A DNA stretch of 64,000 nt, from the NCBI GenBank assembly GCA_000198515.1, contig FP929140.1, positions 4,190,527 to 4,254,526 of the forward strand. Reading direction: 5' to 3'. The first letter of the stretch is position 1. Each line of letters begins with the position of its first letter. The position numbers and the translations under genes were made by a program. Of this stretch, positions 18,007 to 28,095 are shown in pieces. Below the pieces are notes generated by a model, which saw nothing but the letters and a program-made list of their open reading frames with translations, searched no databases and was not told the origin of the DNA. This DNA is from a gamma proteobacterium HdN1. Its GTDB lineage: Bacteria; Pseudomonadota; Gammaproteobacteria; Pseudomonadales; Ketobacteraceae.

Positions 18007-20172
18007 TCAGCCTTGTGCTTTGTTGATCGCTGCCAGCACAGAACGTGCCGCTTCTGGGATCGGCGTACCCGGGCCGAAAACGCCCTTCACGCCGGCTTCA
18101 AAGAGGCTGTCGTAGTCTTGGCGGGGAATTACGCCACCGGCAACGACAATAATGTCGTCTGCGCCCTGCTTGTGAAGCTCGGCAATTAGTTCAGGAACCA
18201 ACGTCTTGTGCCCAGCAGCTTGCGAAGAAACGCCAATGACATGCACGTCGTTTTCAATCGCTTGCTTGGCGACCTCGGCAGGAGTCGAAAACAGCGGCGA
18301 GAGGTCGATGTCGAAGCCTACGTCTGCAAAAGAAGTTGCAATGACTTTTGCACCGCGATCATGGCCATCTTGCCCCATCTTGGCGACCAACATGCGCGGA
18401 CGACGGCCATGTTTTTCTTCAAATGCGTCGATATCGGATTTTAGCGACATCCAGTTGCCGTCCTCTTGGTAGGCGTGGCCGTAAACCCCACTAACGGTGC
18501 GGCTGCTGGCGTTAAAGCGCCCGAACACTTTTTCCATTGCGTCGCTGATCTCGCCAACGGTTGCACGGGCGCGGGCTGCGTCAATTGCAAGCGCGAGGCC
18601 GTTGCCTTCGCCAGATTCTGCCCAGCGGGTGAGGGCGTCCAGCGCTGCGCTGCACTTGGCGGCATCGCGTTTGGCTTTGACGTCGTTGAGACGGCGGATT
18701 TGCGAGTCGCGAACAGCAGAGTTGTCGATTTCAAGAATTTCTACGGGATCTTCTTTGGCGAGGCGATATTTGTTAACGCCGACGATCACGTCTTCGCCAC
18801 GGTCGATACGAGCTTGTTTTTTTGCGGCAGATTCTTCAATTCGCAGCTTAGGCTCGCCGGTTTCAATCAATGCAGCCATACCGCCACGGGCTTTCACATC
18901 TTCGATGATTTCCCACGCTTTATTGACAAGCTCGTCGGTAAGCGATTCCATCATGTAAGAGCCGCCCCATGGGTCAACGACCTTAGTGATGCCGGTTTCT
19001 TCTTGAATAACGATCTGGGTGTTGCGCGCAATACGAGCCGAAAATTCGGTGGGCAGCGCAATGGCTTCGTCGAAAGCATTTGTGTGCAGGGATTGGGTTC
19101 CGCCAAACACCGCCGCGAGTGCTTCAATGGTTGTGCGGATAATATTGTTGTACGGGTCTTGCTCGGTCAGCGACCAGCCGGAAGTTTGGCAGTGGGTGCG
19201 CAGCATCCGCGAGCTGGCTTTCTTCGGGTTGTACTGAGTAACAATGCGATCCCATAGGATGCGCGCAGCGCGCAGCTTGGCGATTTCCATATAGAAATTC
19301 ATGCCGATCCCGAAAAAGAACGAGAGCCGTGGCGCGAAGTCGTCAATGTTTAGGCCGGCGGAGAGGGCAGTGTTAATGTATTCTTGGCCATCTGCGAGCG
19401 TGTAGGCGAGCTCCAGTAACGCGTCTGCACCCGCTTCCTGCATGTGGTAGCCGGAAATCGAGATCGAGTTGTATTTCGGCATGTTTTTCGCGGTGTAGCC
19501 GATAATATCGGCAATGATCCGCATTGAGCCACGTGGCGGGTAAATGTAGGTGTTGCGCACCATGAATTCTTTGAGAATGTCATTCTGGATGGTGCCGGAG
19601 AGCTTGTCTTGGCTTACACCTTGCTCCTCTGCGGCCACCACGTACATTGCCAAGACGGGGAGCACTGCGCCGTTCATGGTCATGGAAACAGAGACGGTAT
19701 CGAGTGGGATCTGGTCGAAAAGGATTTTCATGTCTTCGACCGAATCAATGGCTACACCCGCTTTCCCTACATCACCCGTTACCCGCGGGTGGTCAGAATC
19801 ATAGCCCCTGTGTGTGGCAAGGTCGAAGGCAACGGATGCGCCCTGTTGGCCAGCCGCGAGGTTTTTACGATAAAAGGCATTGGATTCTTCTGCGGTGGAG
19901 AAGCCTGCATATTGGCGAATCGTCCACGGGCGGCCGGCGTACATGGTGGCTTTTGGGCCGCGTGCGAAGGGTGCAAAACCCGGTAGGGTGTCTGCGTAGG
20001 GGAGGTTGGCAAGATCGACGGCGGTATACAAAGGTTTGATTGCGATGCCTTCTGCCGTGTCCCAAACCAGCTGATCGGGCGATTGGCCTTTGCTTTCTTT
20101 GGCTGCAAGTTCAGTCCAGTCGGCAACCGTGCGCTTTTTTAGGTCTGCCGGCTTGTCTGTGTTGTTGCCCAT
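18007..20172 (-). CDS. scpA: Methylmalonyl-CoA mutase
   Basis: A 721-residue single-chain, homodimeric-type mutase that interconverts (R)-methylmalonyl-CoA and succinyl-CoA using adenosylcobalamin. The N-terminal TIM-barrel (about 60-560) contains the substrate-site run [13 protein letters not shown]. The C-terminal cobalamin domain carries the base-off motif DGHDRG (DxHxxG) near residue 595 and a closing [10 protein letters not shown]. Length is normal for the bacterial large form (about 710-730). meaB follows directly. It serves propionate, odd-chain and branched amino-acid catabolism; no epimerase or carboxylase gene is nearby. The symbol follows E. coli scpA/sbm; mutB or mcmA would be equally acceptable. 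Confidence 0.96.
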   Translation of the reverse strand: MGNNTDKPADLKKRTVADWTELAAKESKGQSPDQLVWDTAEGIAIKPLYTAVDLANLPYADTLPGFAPFARGPKATMYAGRPWTIRQYAGFSTAEESNAFYRKNLAAGQQGASVAFDLATHRGYDSDHPRVTGDVGKAGVAIDSVEDMKILFDQIPLDTVSVSMTMNGAVLPVLAMYVVAAEEQGVSQDKLSGTIQNDILKEFMVRNTYIYPPRGSMRIIADIIGYTAKNMPKYNSISISGYHMQEAGADALLELAYTLADGQEYINTALSAGLNIDDFAPRLSFFFGIGMNFYMEIAKLRAARILWDRIVTQYNPKKASSRMLRTHCQTSGWSLTEQDPYNNIIRTTIEALAAVFGGTQSLHTNAFDEAIALPTEFSARIARNTQIVIQEETGITKVVDPWGGSYMMESLTDELVNKAWEIIEDVKARGGMAALIETGEPKLRIEESAAKKQARIDRGEDVIVGVNKYRLAKEDPVEILEIDNSAVRDSQIRRLNDVKAKRDAAKCSAALDALTRWAESGEGNGLALAIDAARARATVGEISDAMEKVFGRFNASSRTVSGVYGHAYQEDGNWMSLKSDIDAFEEKHGRRPRMLVAKMGQDGHDRGAKVIATSFADVGFDIDLSPLFSTPAEVAKQAIENDVHVIGVSSQAAGHKTLVPELIAELHKQGADDIIVVAGGVIPRQDYDSLFEAGVKGVFGPGTPIPEAARSVLAAINKAQG

Positions 20173-20325
20173 AATTCCCCCTGCGTAATGCTGGTTACAT
20201 CAATTCGTATGGTAATCGTATGCTTTGCAAGCTGTGTGCTGTACAAGTTTACAAGCTAAATTAGGCGGATATGCCTAAAGATGGTCGCTAATGTACCGAA
20301 ACAAGGGGCTGAACGCATCCCCTGT

Positions 20326-20344
20326 CTGTCACGATTTGTGACAG
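20326..20344. promoter_or_regulatory. Operator-like dyad upstream of scpA
   Basis: CTGTCAC (20326-20332) and GTGACAG (20338-20344) are perfect 7-bp arms around GATTT. The left half, TCTGTCAC(G)ATTT, recurs nearby at about 20378. The shape suits a dimeric repressor site; no known regulator is identified. Confidence 0.4.
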
Positions 20345-20503
20345 GGCCGCTATTCTAGCGCAACATTGACCGCTTGGTCTGTCACATTTCTGCAACGAAG
20401 ATTCACGCCCTTTGCCGCTTCGCAGATAGCGTAGAGAGGTGTGGCGCGCTAGAATTGCGGCTTTCGTCCGTACAGCTAAATTCATACCATCCAAAAGGCG
20501 TAA

Positions 20504-20545
20504 GCGCGCCTACTTCCCGTCACGGCGCGCCTACCTCCCGTCACG
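20504..20545 (+). repeat. 21-bp tandem duplication before galU
   Basis: GCGCGCCTACTTCCCGTCACG at 20504-20524 is followed directly by a copy at 20525-20545 that differs by one base. The pair ends 23 bp before the galU start codon, in its 5' leader. Confidence 0.85.
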
Positions 20546-20568
20546 AAAAGCGTCAAACAGGAGTCGAA

Positions 20569-21405
20569 ATGATCACGAAGTGTATTTTTCCAGTGGCAGG
20601 TTATGGCACCCGCTTTCTTCCCGCCACCAAGTCCCAGCCTAAAGAGATGCTGCCGGTAGTGAACAAGCCGCTTGTGCAGTACGGGGTGGAAGAGGCGATG
20701 GAAGCTGGGTTGGTTGATGTTGGCTTCGTGACTGGACGCGGCAAGCGCACCATTGGTGATCATTTTGATATTAGCTACGAGCTGGAGCACCAAATTAAAG
20801 GCACCTCCAAGGAGCACCACTTGGATGGCATCCGCAATGTGCTTGATAACTGCAACTTTTTGTTTGCACGGCAACGTGAGATGAAAGGTTTGGGGCATGC
20901 CATTCTGACCGGCAGGGGCATGGTCGGCGAGCACCCGTTCGGCGTAATTCTCGCAGATGACCTTTGCATCACCGAAGAAGGCGATGGCGTAATGGCGCAG
21001 ATGGTCAAACTGTACAAGCAGTTTCGCTGCAGCATCGTTGCCATCGAGGAAGTGCCAGAAGACCAAGTAAACCGTTACGGTATCGTTTCGGGTGAGCTAA
21101 TTCGCGATGGTTTGTATCGCGTCGTGGACATGGTGGAAAAGCCACAACCCAAAGATGCGCCCTCTAATCTCGCCATTATTGGCCGCTATATCCTTACACC
21201 TGATATTTTCGATATCCTTGAAAACACGCCTCCGGGCGCAAACGGCGAAATCCAGATTACGGATGCACTCCGCAAGCAGTGCCAAGACGGCGTAGTATTA
21301 GCCTATAAATTCCGTGGCCGTCGTTTTGACTGTGGCAGCATTGATGGGTTTGTAGAAGCCACAAATTATTGCTACGAGAATTTGTATAAAAAGGGCCGTT
21401 TGTAG
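20569..21405 (+). CDS. galU: UTP-glucose-1-phosphate uridylyltransferase
   Basis: A 278-residue enzyme making UDP-glucose from UTP and glucose-1-phosphate for exopolysaccharide, LPS and other glucosylation. The start is ATG at 20569 with AGGAG upstream; the frame is open back to 20374 but that stretch is leader sequence. The nucleotide-binding signature GYGTRFLPATKSQPKEMLP opens the protein, VEKP (near 185) and GGANGEIQ-like GANGEIQITDA (near 222) follow, and RFDCGS lies near the end. Length is normal for the GalU family. It faces pgi convergently, and both feed sugar-phosphate metabolism, in line with the polymer-export genes nearby. Confidence 0.95.
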   Translation: MITKCIFPVAGYGTRFLPATKSQPKEMLPVVNKPLVQYGVEEAMEAGLVDVGFVTGRGKRTIGDHFDISYELEHQIKGTSKEHHLDGIRNVLDNCNFLFARQREMKGLGHAILTGRGMVGEHPFGVILADDLCITEEGDGVMAQMVKLYKQFRCSIVAIEEVPEDQVNRYGIVSGELIRDGLYRVVDMVEKPQPKDAPSNLAIIGRYILTPDIFDILENTPPGANGEIQITDALRKQCQDGVVLAYKFRGRRFDCGSIDGFVEATNYCYENLYKKGRL

Positions 21406-21420
21406 GCGGTGGGCGGTTTT

Positions 21421-21479
21421 AGTAGTCGCTCTTTTTAGTAGTCGCTCTTTTTAGTAGCCGCCCTTTTTAGTACTCGCCC
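21421..21479 (+). repeat. 16-bp imperfect tandem repeat after galU
   Basis: AGTAGTCGCTCTTTTT occurs twice exactly (21421-21436, 21437-21452), then as a variant (21453-21468) and a partial copy (21469-21479). It lies in the galU 3' region, just ahead of the terminator-like hairpin. Confidence 0.85.
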
Positions 21480-21505
21480 TTCGCTGGCTGTAGCAGCGAA
21501 GGGCG
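21475..21505. terminator. Hairpin between galU and pgi
   Basis: CGCCCTTCGCTG (21475-21486) and CAGCGAAGGGCG (21494-21505) form a perfect 12-bp stem with a 7-nt loop between convergent genes. T-rich but interrupted sequence follows on the plus strand. Termination in both directions is the simplest reading. Confidence 0.65.
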
Positions 21506-21551
21506 CTTTGCCTTCGTTTAATTGTTTGGCCTTAACTTGGGCTATTTGGCC

Positions 21552-23228
21552 TTAATGTGAGCCATTAGCCGCCCGAAATTTCGCAATCAACAGGCGCGTT
21601 GCGGCATCAAATCCATCCGCCGGTGCAGCACCCGCCAACGCATCCGCAACCTGCAAGCCAATGCTCTTGCCAAGTTCGACGCCATACTGATCGAATGGGT
21701 TAATGTCCCATAGCACGCTTTGCACAAATACTTTGTGCTCATAGCAAGCGATGAGCTGGCCAAGCACGGATGCGGTGAGTTTTGGATAAACAAAGATAGA
21801 GTGCGGGCGATTTCCTGGAATGACTCTGTGCGGCGCCAGCCGTGTAATTTCGGATTCCGCTAAACCTTGCGTGCGCATCTGCTCCGAGACTTCGGCAAGG
21901 TTTGCACCCACCAAAAGCGCTTGGCTTTGCGCCAAACAATTCGCGAACAAATAGCGATGCTGATCTGCCGATGGATCGACGCTTTGCAAACCCACCAAAA
22001 AATCCAGAGGAATCAGCCCAGTTCCCTGATGAAATAGTTGGTGGAAAGAGTGCTGCGTATTGGTGCCCGCTCCACCCCAAACGATCATCCCCGTACGATA
22101 ATCTACGGGTTGGCCATTCCGCGTGACACGTTTACCGTTACTTTCCATCTCCAACTGTTGAAGATATGCAGGAAAAAATTCCAAGCGTTGCTCATAAGGT
22201 ATTACGGCATGACACTGTGCCTGCCAGAACTCGCCATACCAAAAACCAAGCAAGCCCATGATCACAGGAATGTTTTTCGCAAGGGGTGCGCTTGAAAAGT
22301 GCTGGTCGATCTGATGTGCGCCCGCCAGCATTTGATCGAAAAGCTCATTACCAATCGCAATCCGTAGCGGTAAGCCGATCGCTGACCATAGCGAATAACG
22401 CCCCCCCACCCAATCCCACATCGGTAAAACGTTCGTGGGCGAAATCCCGAATCCCGCAGCGCGTTCACCGTGGCTAGAGACGGCAAGAAAGTGCTGCTGA
22501 ACTGCGTCCATGCTCCCAAGAGCAGCGCACAGCCAATCACGTGCGGCATTTGCGTTGCTCAAGGTTTCAAACGTAGTGAAGGTTTTTGAAGAAACGATGA
22601 ACAGAGTTTCTTCTGGAAGGCATTGCGACAACACCTGCCGAATATCGCAGGGGTCAATGTTCGACACGAAGTGCATCTCAAACGGACTATTCAGCGCCTG
22701 TAGCGCACGAGCCGCCATATGAGGGCCAAGATCAGAGCCACCGATGCCGATATTAACAATAAAGCGAAACGGTTTTCCTGTGTATCCAAGCCGTACTCCC
22801 GATCGAATCTGATCGGCAATACGCGCAGCTTGGGCATTACACTCTTCTATCTCTTTTGCGCAAAAATCAGGCCGCGCACGATACGGTGCGCGTAACGCCG
22901 TATGTAAAGCAGCTCTTTGCTCCGTATTATTGACCTTCTCACCCGCAAAAAGCGCGCTGCGCTGTGCGCCAAAACCTCGTTCCTCAAGCATTTGGCAGAG
23001 CAGGGAGAGCGTCGATGAGGTAATGGCGTGGCGGCTGACGTCAAACGTGAGATCACCCGCTTCGCAGATAAGCTGTTTGGTGCGGTCTGGCTCTTGTTCA
23101 AACAGCGCCAAGATTGGCGTATCTACGAGCGCTTGCTGTTGTTTCGCGAGTGCTTGCCACAACGCTCGTGACTGCGGTGCCGTATTCAAGGCTGCGCAAG
23201 TATCAATATTCTCGGATTCAGGTCTCAT
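21552..23228 (-). CDS. pgi: Glucose-6-phosphate isomerase
   Basis: A 558-residue cytoplasmic isomerase of glycolysis and gluconeogenesis (glucose-6-P to fructose-6-P). The double SIS fold is recognisable: NIGIGGSDLGPHMA for phosphate binding, SKTFTTFET, the signature GTNTQHSFHQLFHQG, and the C-terminal NPFDQYGVELGK with the conserved Gln-Tyr-Gly-Val-Glu. I prefer ATG at 23228 over the TTG at 23243, since neither has a strong Shine-Dalgarno and ATG is the commoner start. The PPTase gene ends within about 20 bp upstream, so the two are probably cotranscribed, an unusual pairing with no obvious functional link. Confidence 0.95.
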   Translation of the reverse strand: MRPESENIDTCAALNTAPQSRALWQALAKQQQALVDTPILALFEQEPDRTKQLICEAGDLTFDVSRHAITSSTLSLLCQMLEERGFGAQRSALFAGEKVNNTEQRAALHTALRAPYRARPDFCAKEIEECNAQAARIADQIRSGVRLGYTGKPFRFIVNIGIGGSDLGPHMAARALQALNSPFEMHFVSNIDPCDIRQVLSQCLPEETLFIVSSKTFTTFETLSNANAARDWLCAALGSMDAVQQHFLAVSSHGERAAGFGISPTNVLPMWDWVGGRYSLWSAIGLPLRIAIGNELFDQMLAGAHQIDQHFSSAPLAKNIPVIMGLLGFWYGEFWQAQCHAVIPYEQRLEFFPAYLQQLEMESNGKRVTRNGQPVDYRTGMIVWGGAGTNTQHSFHQLFHQGTGLIPLDFLVGLQSVDPSADQHRYLFANCLAQSQALLVGANLAEVSEQMRTQGLAESEITRLAPHRVIPGNRPHSIFVYPKLTASVLGQLIACYEHKVFVQSVLWDINPFDQYGVELGKSIGLQVADALAGAAPADGFDAATRLLIAKFRAANGSH

Positions 23229-23249
23229 AAGCGGGGCAGGCAATCAAAG

Positions 23250-23915
23250 TTAAATGGGTTCGTTAGCATAAAAGATCGCGCTGTACACAAGCTGATCGTC
23301 TACAAAAAATCGCCCCTTCAGCGAGTGAATGGGAACGGAAGCGTTTACGACAGGTTTTAGGATACGCGCATGGAAGCTGCAAGCAGCGAGATCAATTACA
23401 AGCTCTGCATCTAAGAAATCCAAGGTGTACTGGTTGAGGGGATAATAGACTTTGTGGACGGATTCTTTTGCTGAAAAGATCAGCTTGCTAACCCAAAGCT
23501 TGCCGGCTGCTTCCTGCTCGGTAACCCATGCCTGCTCACTGGGAGTGCAGATCATCTGTTTGAGCTCATCGCTTAAGGGGCTGTTTTGCTCGGCGTCGAT
23601 CCCTAGCCCCCGGCATTCCTGTGCGGCCGCAATCGCCACTGCGCAGAACTGGCCCGTATGCGTAACTGCACCAACGATTCCTGCGGGCCATTGCGGAGCG
23701 CGGCCGCCACCTGGCAACAGCCGGAAGTCGTTATGCTCAAACACGGAGAGCGCTTCGTGAGCGGAGTGCCGGCTTGCTCTGAACTCCCGCCGCCTTTTTT
23801 CAACCGCACGTTCAATAAACGCTTCTTCTTCCTGAAACACAGGGGTGTTCCACATCCAGTCCTTGGCGACGACGACTTTGGCGCACGCAGGTAGAAGCGT
23901 TTCAAACACGTTCAT
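23250..23915 (-). CDS. 4'-phosphopantetheinyl transferase, EntD type
   Basis: A 221-residue transferase that moves phosphopantetheine from coenzyme A to a carrier-protein serine. The Mg/CoA motifs are present: THTGQFCAVAIA, GIDAE near 128-132, and the WVSKLIFSAKESVHKVYYP block (the WxxKEAxxK-type motif). Size and the N-terminal R-RR-EF-ASR element match EntD/Sfp enzymes that act on siderophore, polyketide or polyunsaturated-fatty-acid carriers; no such synthase is in this window, so its target is unknown. ATG at 23915. It stands just upstream of pgi on the same strand. Confidence 0.9.
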   Translation of the reverse strand: MNVFETLLPACAKVVVAKDWMWNTPVFQEEEAFIERAVEKRRREFRASRHSAHEALSVFEHNDFRLLPGGGRAPQWPAGIVGAVTHTGQFCAVAIAAAQECRGLGIDAEQNSPLSDELKQMICTPSEQAWVTEQEAAGKLWVSKLIFSAKESVHKVYYPLNQYTLDFLDAELVIDLAACSFHARILKPVVNASVPIHSLKGRFFVDDQLVYSAIFYANEPI

Positions 23916-24185
23916 GAGCAGGTGACTCGACAGGGGAAAGCGTTAGGAAGGATCGGCCCATGCAATCGGCTAAAGGCGTGATTGGTTGACGGAGATAAGG
24001 TTTCGGCCGCGGAGTGCCGATTCTTTCAGTCACGACTAAACTAGTGTAATGGCGAATGGGTTTCAACGCCTCTTTTTTCCCGATTGTGTAACAGCACGGT
24101 AACTTTTTGCTTGCCAAGTAATGCTTTGGCGGTAAATATGGGCCACGCACTGTTCAGGTTTTCTTTTTGGCTAAAAAACAAACAT

Positions 24186-25703
24186 ATGACTGCTCAATCT
24201 TCAGACGCCAATTCTGCCCCTGCTTTTGTTACTCGTAATCGCCGCCTGCCTTTCTCGTTTGCAAAAAGGCATGGAGTCGTTATAGAAGACATTGGCCAAG
24301 TCGACGCAATGGTGGCTTGCAAGACCGGCATGTCCATTCAGGCCATTGCCGAAGTTCGGCGGTTCTTGGGGATGCCGATTCAGTTTAGTGAAGTCAGCGA
24401 TACCGATTTTGAAAAGCGCCTCGCACTGGCCTATCAGAACGACTCTAGCGACGCGATGCAGATGGTGGAGGGCTTGGGTGACGAGCTTGATCTCGCCAGC
24501 CTTGCGGATTCAGTCCCCGAAACGGAGGACCTGATGGAGCAGGAGGACGATGCCCCCATTATCCGCCTGATTAACGCCTTGTTGACTGAAGCGGTGAAAT
24601 TAAATGCATCGGATATCCACATCGAAACGTTCGAGCGGCGCCTTGTCGTGCGAATGCGCGTGGATGGGGTGCTGCGTGAAATCGTGCAGCCCAAGCGCGC
24701 GCTTGCACCCTTGCTGGTATCACGTATCAAGGTAATGGCCAAGCTGGATATTGCCGAAAAGCGTGTTCCCCAAGACGGGCGCATCGGGCTAAAAGTGGGT
24801 GGCCGAGAAATTGACGTTCGTGTCTCCACCATGCCATCCAATGCCGGCGAGCGCGTCGTATTGCGTCTGCTCGATAAACAGGCAGGTCGCCTAGATCTCA
24901 CCCATTTGGGCATGAGCGATTACGACCTTGAGCGCATGAAAGGCGTAATTATCAAGCCGCACGGCATCATCCTCGTGACGGGCCCCACTGGCTCGGGTAA
25001 GACCACAACGCTTTACGCAGCGCTTACCCAAGTGAATGACGGCAGCCGGAACATCCTCACCGTAGAAGACCCAATCGAATATCAAATCGAAGGCATTGGT
25101 CAGACCCAAGTCAGCCCGAAAGTCGACATGACCTTTGCACGTGGGCTACGCGCAATGCTCCGCCAAGACCCAGACGTAGTCATGGTGGGGGAGATTCGCG
25201 ACATTGAAACCGCCGAAATTGCTGTGCAGGCAAGCTTGACGGGTCACCTTGTGCTATCTACTTTACACACCAACACCGCCGTGGGCGCGGTAACGCGCTT
25301 GCGCGACATGGGCATCGAACCTTTTCTGCTTTCTTCGTCACTACTCGGCGTATTAGCGCAGCGCTTGGTGCGCGTGCTCTGCGGCGACTGCAAAACGCCT
25401 TACGCGCCCAACGATTCCGAATGCGATCTATTCGATTTTCAGAAAGATCAGCGCCCCACTCTGTATCGCCCAGCGGGCTGCGAAAAGTGCAACCACTTGG
25501 GCTATCGTGGCCGAACTGGGATATATGAACTGATTCTGTTGGACGACGAGATGCGAACCATGGTGCACGCCGGTGCCAGCGAACAACAGATGATTGCAAG
25601 CGCTCGCAAACACTCGCCGGGGATTCGCGAAGACGGCAAGCGTAAAATATTGGCAGGCATCACGAGCGTTGAGGAAGTGCTACGCGTAACCAGAGAGGAT
25701 TAA
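24186..25703 (+). CDS. gspE: Type II secretion ATPase GspE
   Basis: A 505-residue hexameric secretion ATPase that powers pseudopilus assembly from the cytoplasmic face. The N-terminal GspE domain recruits GspL. Then come Walker [11 protein letters not shown] near residue 265, the Asp box TVEDPIEY, Walker [14 protein letters not shown], the His box LSTLHTN, and a tetracysteine zinc module (CGDC ... CEKC) near 398-440. I take ATG at 24186; ATG at 24138 in the same frame is possible but adds a non-homologous hydrophobic N-terminus. It starts the gsp cluster; gspF begins 3 bp after its stop. Confidence 0.95.
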   Translation: MTAQSSDANSAPAFVTRNRRLPFSFAKRHGVVIEDIGQVDAMVACKTGMSIQAIAEVRRFLGMPIQFSEVSDTDFEKRLALAYQNDSSDAMQMVEGLGDELDLASLADSVPETEDLMEQEDDAPIIRLINALLTEAVKLNASDIHIETFERRLVVRMRVDGVLREIVQPKRALAPLLVSRIKVMAKLDIAEKRVPQDGRIGLKVGGREIDVRVSTMPSNAGERVVLRLLDKQAGRLDLTHLGMSDYDLERMKGVIIKPHGIILVTGPTGSGKTTTLYAALTQVNDGSRNILTVEDPIEYQIEGIGQTQVSPKVDMTFARGLRAMLRQDPDVVMVGEIRDIETAEIAVQASLTGHLVLSTLHTNTAVGAVTRLRDMGIEPFLLSSSLLGVLAQRLVRVLCGDCKTPYAPNDSECDLFDFQKDQRPTLYRPAGCEKCNHLGYRGRTGIYELILLDDEMRTMVHAGASEQQMIASARKHSPGIREDGKRKILAGITSVEEVLRVTRED

Positions 25704-25706
25704 GCC

Positions 25707-26921
25707 GTGCCCGCCTATGAGTACGTCGTACTGGATACTGCTGGAAAGCAAAAAAAGGGCACCCTAGAGGGCGATAGTCCGCGCCATGTGCGCCAACAGC
25801 TTAAAGAAAAGGGACTGATTCCGCTTACAGTCGAAGCTACCGCACAAAAAACGCGTCGCGATGAAAAAAGCGTCTTTCGGCGCGGTTCTATGGGCTCGGC
25901 AGATCTTGCCTTGGTCACCCGCCAACTGGCAACGCTGGTGCGCGCCGGCATTCCGATTGAGGGCGCGTTGCGGGCGGTTTCCAAACAAAGCGAAAAGCCA
26001 AAAGTGGCCAGCATCATGCTCGCGGTGCGCTCGCGCGTTGTTGAAGGCCACTCCTTGGAATCCGCACTCGCAGAGTTCCCGCAAGCCTTTCCTGACTTGT
26101 ACCGAGCCACGATTGGCGCGGGCGAACATTCCGGCCACTTGGATTTAGTGCTAGAGCAGCTCTCTGACTACACCGAGTCGCGGCATCGCACCCAGCGCAC
26201 CATTCAGGGCGCAATGATCTACCCGATCGTGCTGACCGCTTTTGCGGTGCTGATCGTCGTTGGGATGCTGATGTTTGTTGTCCCCAAGATTGTGACCGTG
26301 TTCGAAAGCTCCGGCCAACAGCTCCCAGCAATGACCCAAGTTTTGATTGGGACAAGTGCATTTTTGCAGCATTGGTGGTGGGCCTTACTGTTGGTGATCG
26401 GCTTGTTTGTGTGGCTTTGGCGGCGCGCGATGCAAAAGCCGGCATTTCGCTATCGCGTGCACCGTCGTCTGTTGCAGTTGCCATTGATGGGTAAAATCGT
26501 ACGCGGCATCGAGTCTGCCCGCGTGGTAGGCACGCTTGCGATACTCTCACGCAGCGGCGTTCCCTTGGTCGAAGCACTGCGAATTTCTTCCCAAGTGGCG
26601 GGAAACCTACCCATCCGCGAAGCAGTCTCAGAAGCAGCCACCAAGTTACGCGAAGGCTCCAGTTTGTTTACGTCGCTGGATCAGTGCGGCTACTTTCCGC
26701 CGATGATGATGCAGATGATTGCGAGCGGTGAGTCGAGCGGCGAACTGGATACCATGCTCACTCGCGCCGCACAAAACCAAGAGCGTGAACTGGAAGAGGT
26801 CATTGCAACCATCGTTGGCCTGTTTGAGCCGATCATGCTGGTTGTGATGGGAGGGGTTGTACTGATCATCGTTTTGTCGATAATGATGCCCGTTATCAGT
26901 ATGAATACATTAGTAAAATAG
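25707..26921 (+). CDS. gspF: Type II secretion platform protein GspF
   Basis: A 404-residue polytopic inner-membrane protein, the platform on which pseudopilins are extruded. It has two tandem T2SF domains (about 65-190 and 270-395), each before or around a hydrophobic helix (about 170-192, 220-240, 375-398). The GEHSGHLDLVLEQL and GESSGELDTML motifs mark the two repeats. The start is GTG at 25707, immediately after the gspE stop, so translation is probably coupled. Length is standard. Confidence 0.95.
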   Translation: MPAYEYVVLDTAGKQKKGTLEGDSPRHVRQQLKEKGLIPLTVEATAQKTRRDEKSVFRRGSMGSADLALVTRQLATLVRAGIPIEGALRAVSKQSEKPKVASIMLAVRSRVVEGHSLESALAEFPQAFPDLYRATIGAGEHSGHLDLVLEQLSDYTESRHRTQRTIQGAMIYPIVLTAFAVLIVVGMLMFVVPKIVTVFESSGQQLPAMTQVLIGTSAFLQHWWWALLLVIGLFVWLWRRAMQKPAFRYRVHRRLLQLPLMGKIVRGIESARVVGTLAILSRSGVPLVEALRISSQVAGNLPIREAVSEAATKLREGSSLFTSLDQCGYFPPMMMQMIASGESSGELDTMLTRAAQNQERELEEVIATIVGLFEPIMLVVMGGVVLIIVLSIMMPVISMNTLVK

Positions 26922-26978
26922 ACGCTTTCGTAACATTGAAGCTTTCATAAAATTAAAGAAGGGAGACAGGGGCGTATC

Positions 26979-27404
26979 ATGCAAAAAATGAGCAGCCGAG
27001 CCCGCGTGAGCGGTTTTACCTTGATTGAAGTGATGGTAGTGGTTGTCATTCTTGGCATCCTTGCAGGCCTTGTGGTCGTGAGCGTTGCGGGCAACACCGA
27101 TAAAGCACGCGCAACCGCAGCGCGAAGCGACCTTGCTGCAATTTCACAAGCGCTGGATCTCTACAAACTTGATAACTTCAACTATCCAACCACTGATCAG
27201 GGATTGGAAGCCCTCGTGCACGCTCCGGATGGCGCGCGCAATTTCCCGCAGGGCGGCTATTTGAAAAAACTACCGATCGACCCGTGGGGCCATCCTTATC
27301 AATACTTTTCACCGGGCTCAAATGGCCCCTACGATTTGCTTTCTTACGGTGCAGACGGTGTGGAAGGCGGTGAAGGGGTAGGAGAGGATATCGTGCTTGA
27401 GTAG
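26979..27404 (+). CDS. gspG: Major pseudopilin GspG
   Basis: A 141-residue pseudopilin. The type IV prepilin signal is cut after Gly in the SGFTLIEVMVVVVILGILAGL segment by the prepilin peptidase, leaving an N-methyl-Phe helix. The C-terminal body has the GspG hallmarks: DLAAISQALDLYKLDN, YPTTDQGLEALV, DPWGHPY and a calcium-loop-like SYGADG. ATG at 26979 follows AAGGGAGA. Its stop overlaps the gspH start by 8 bp. It is the main subunit of the pseudopilus that pushes substrates through the outer-membrane secretin, which is not encoded here. Confidence 0.96.
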   Translation: MQKMSSRARVSGFTLIEVMVVVVILGILAGLVVVSVAGNTDKARATAARSDLAAISQALDLYKLDNFNYPTTDQGLEALVHAPDGARNFPQGGYLKKLPIDPWGHPYQYFSPGSNGPYDLLSYGADGVEGGEGVGEDIVLE

Positions 27405-28095
27405 GAAGCCAATACGCCCAGACGCCGGTTTCACGCTAATTGAAGTGATGATCGTCATCGTGATCATTGGCATCATGGCGGCGCTGGTCGTGGTTTCCGT
27501 CACTCTGGGAGATCCGCGCCGCGAGTTGCTCAAAGAAGCCGAGCGCCTGCGCGCAGTTCTTGCCATGGCGGCCGAAGAGGCGGTGATTCAGCAAGCAGAA
27601 CTAGGTGCCGAGTTTACGGACACCGGCTACCGATTTCTGAAGTGGGAACTGCCGGATGAAAGCGGCAGCCTCGGTGGAAGTGATGATCCAGGGCTGTCAG
27701 GCACATCGTCGCTCGGTAGCGGCGGTGGCTTGGAAACCCAAAGCGCATCGGAATCACGCACTCGCCGTGTAGACCCACAGACCGGCGAGGAGTTGCCACC
27801 GGAACCGGAATGGCAAGTGCTGGAAACAGATGAAGCGCTGCGAACCTACGAGCTGCCCGAAGGAATGCGGATGCGCGTTGAAGTGGACTACGAGCAAGTA
27901 GACATCAAGGAACGCCCGAGTGAAAAATCCAAGCTGACAGAAAACAAACCCACTCCAAACATCTTGTTTATGAGCAGCGGCGAAACCAGCCCTTACCGAA
28001 TTGAACTTTTTTTAGTCGAGGACGGCCGCAAACCGGTGTTTATCGAGGGCTCAATCGTTGGCCAAGTGAAGGTGCTCGATGAACCGCCACGCTAA
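27397..28095 (+). CDS. gspH: Minor pseudopilin GspH
   Basis: A 232-residue minor pseudopilin. The start is TTG at 27397, overlapping gspG by 8 bp, with GGAGAGGA as ribosome site; it places the prepilin motif GFTLIEVMIVIVIIG about ten residues in, as expected. The gene is longer than usual for GspH (typically 150-200) because of a Ser/Gly-rich and acidic insert at about residues 85-130. Continues directly into gspI with a 17-bp overlap. Confidence 0.88.
   Translation: MSRKPIRPDAGFTLIEVMIVIVIIGIMAALVVVSVTLGDPRRELLKEAERLRAVLAMAAEEAVIQQAELGAEFTDTGYRFLKWELPDESGSLGGSDDPGLSGTSSLGSGGGLETQSASESRTRRVDPQTGEELPPEPEWQVLETDEALRTYELPEGMRMRVEVDYEQVDIKERPSEKSKLTENKPTPNILFMSSGETSPYRIELFLVEDGRKPVFIEGSIVGQVKVLDEPPR

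Larger units (their letters stand above)
20173..20568. other. Divergent regulatory gap between scpA and galU
   Basis: Nearly 400 bp with no credible gene. It holds the dyad at 20326-20344, a second TCTGTCACATTT half-site about 50 bp on, and two 21-bp tandem repeats just before galU. Promoters for both genes must lie here; TTGACC at 20365-20370 is a possible -35, but I see no well-spaced -10 for it. Confidence 0.5.

Noticed and set aside
20374-20568. N-terminal extension of galU
   Set aside because: The strong AGGAG site and the family-standard start are at 20569; the upstream residues come from regulatory and repeat DNA.
24084-24185. N-terminal extension of gspE
   Set aside because: It adds a hydrophobic, non-family leader with no clear ribosome site; ATG at 24186 gives the usual start.
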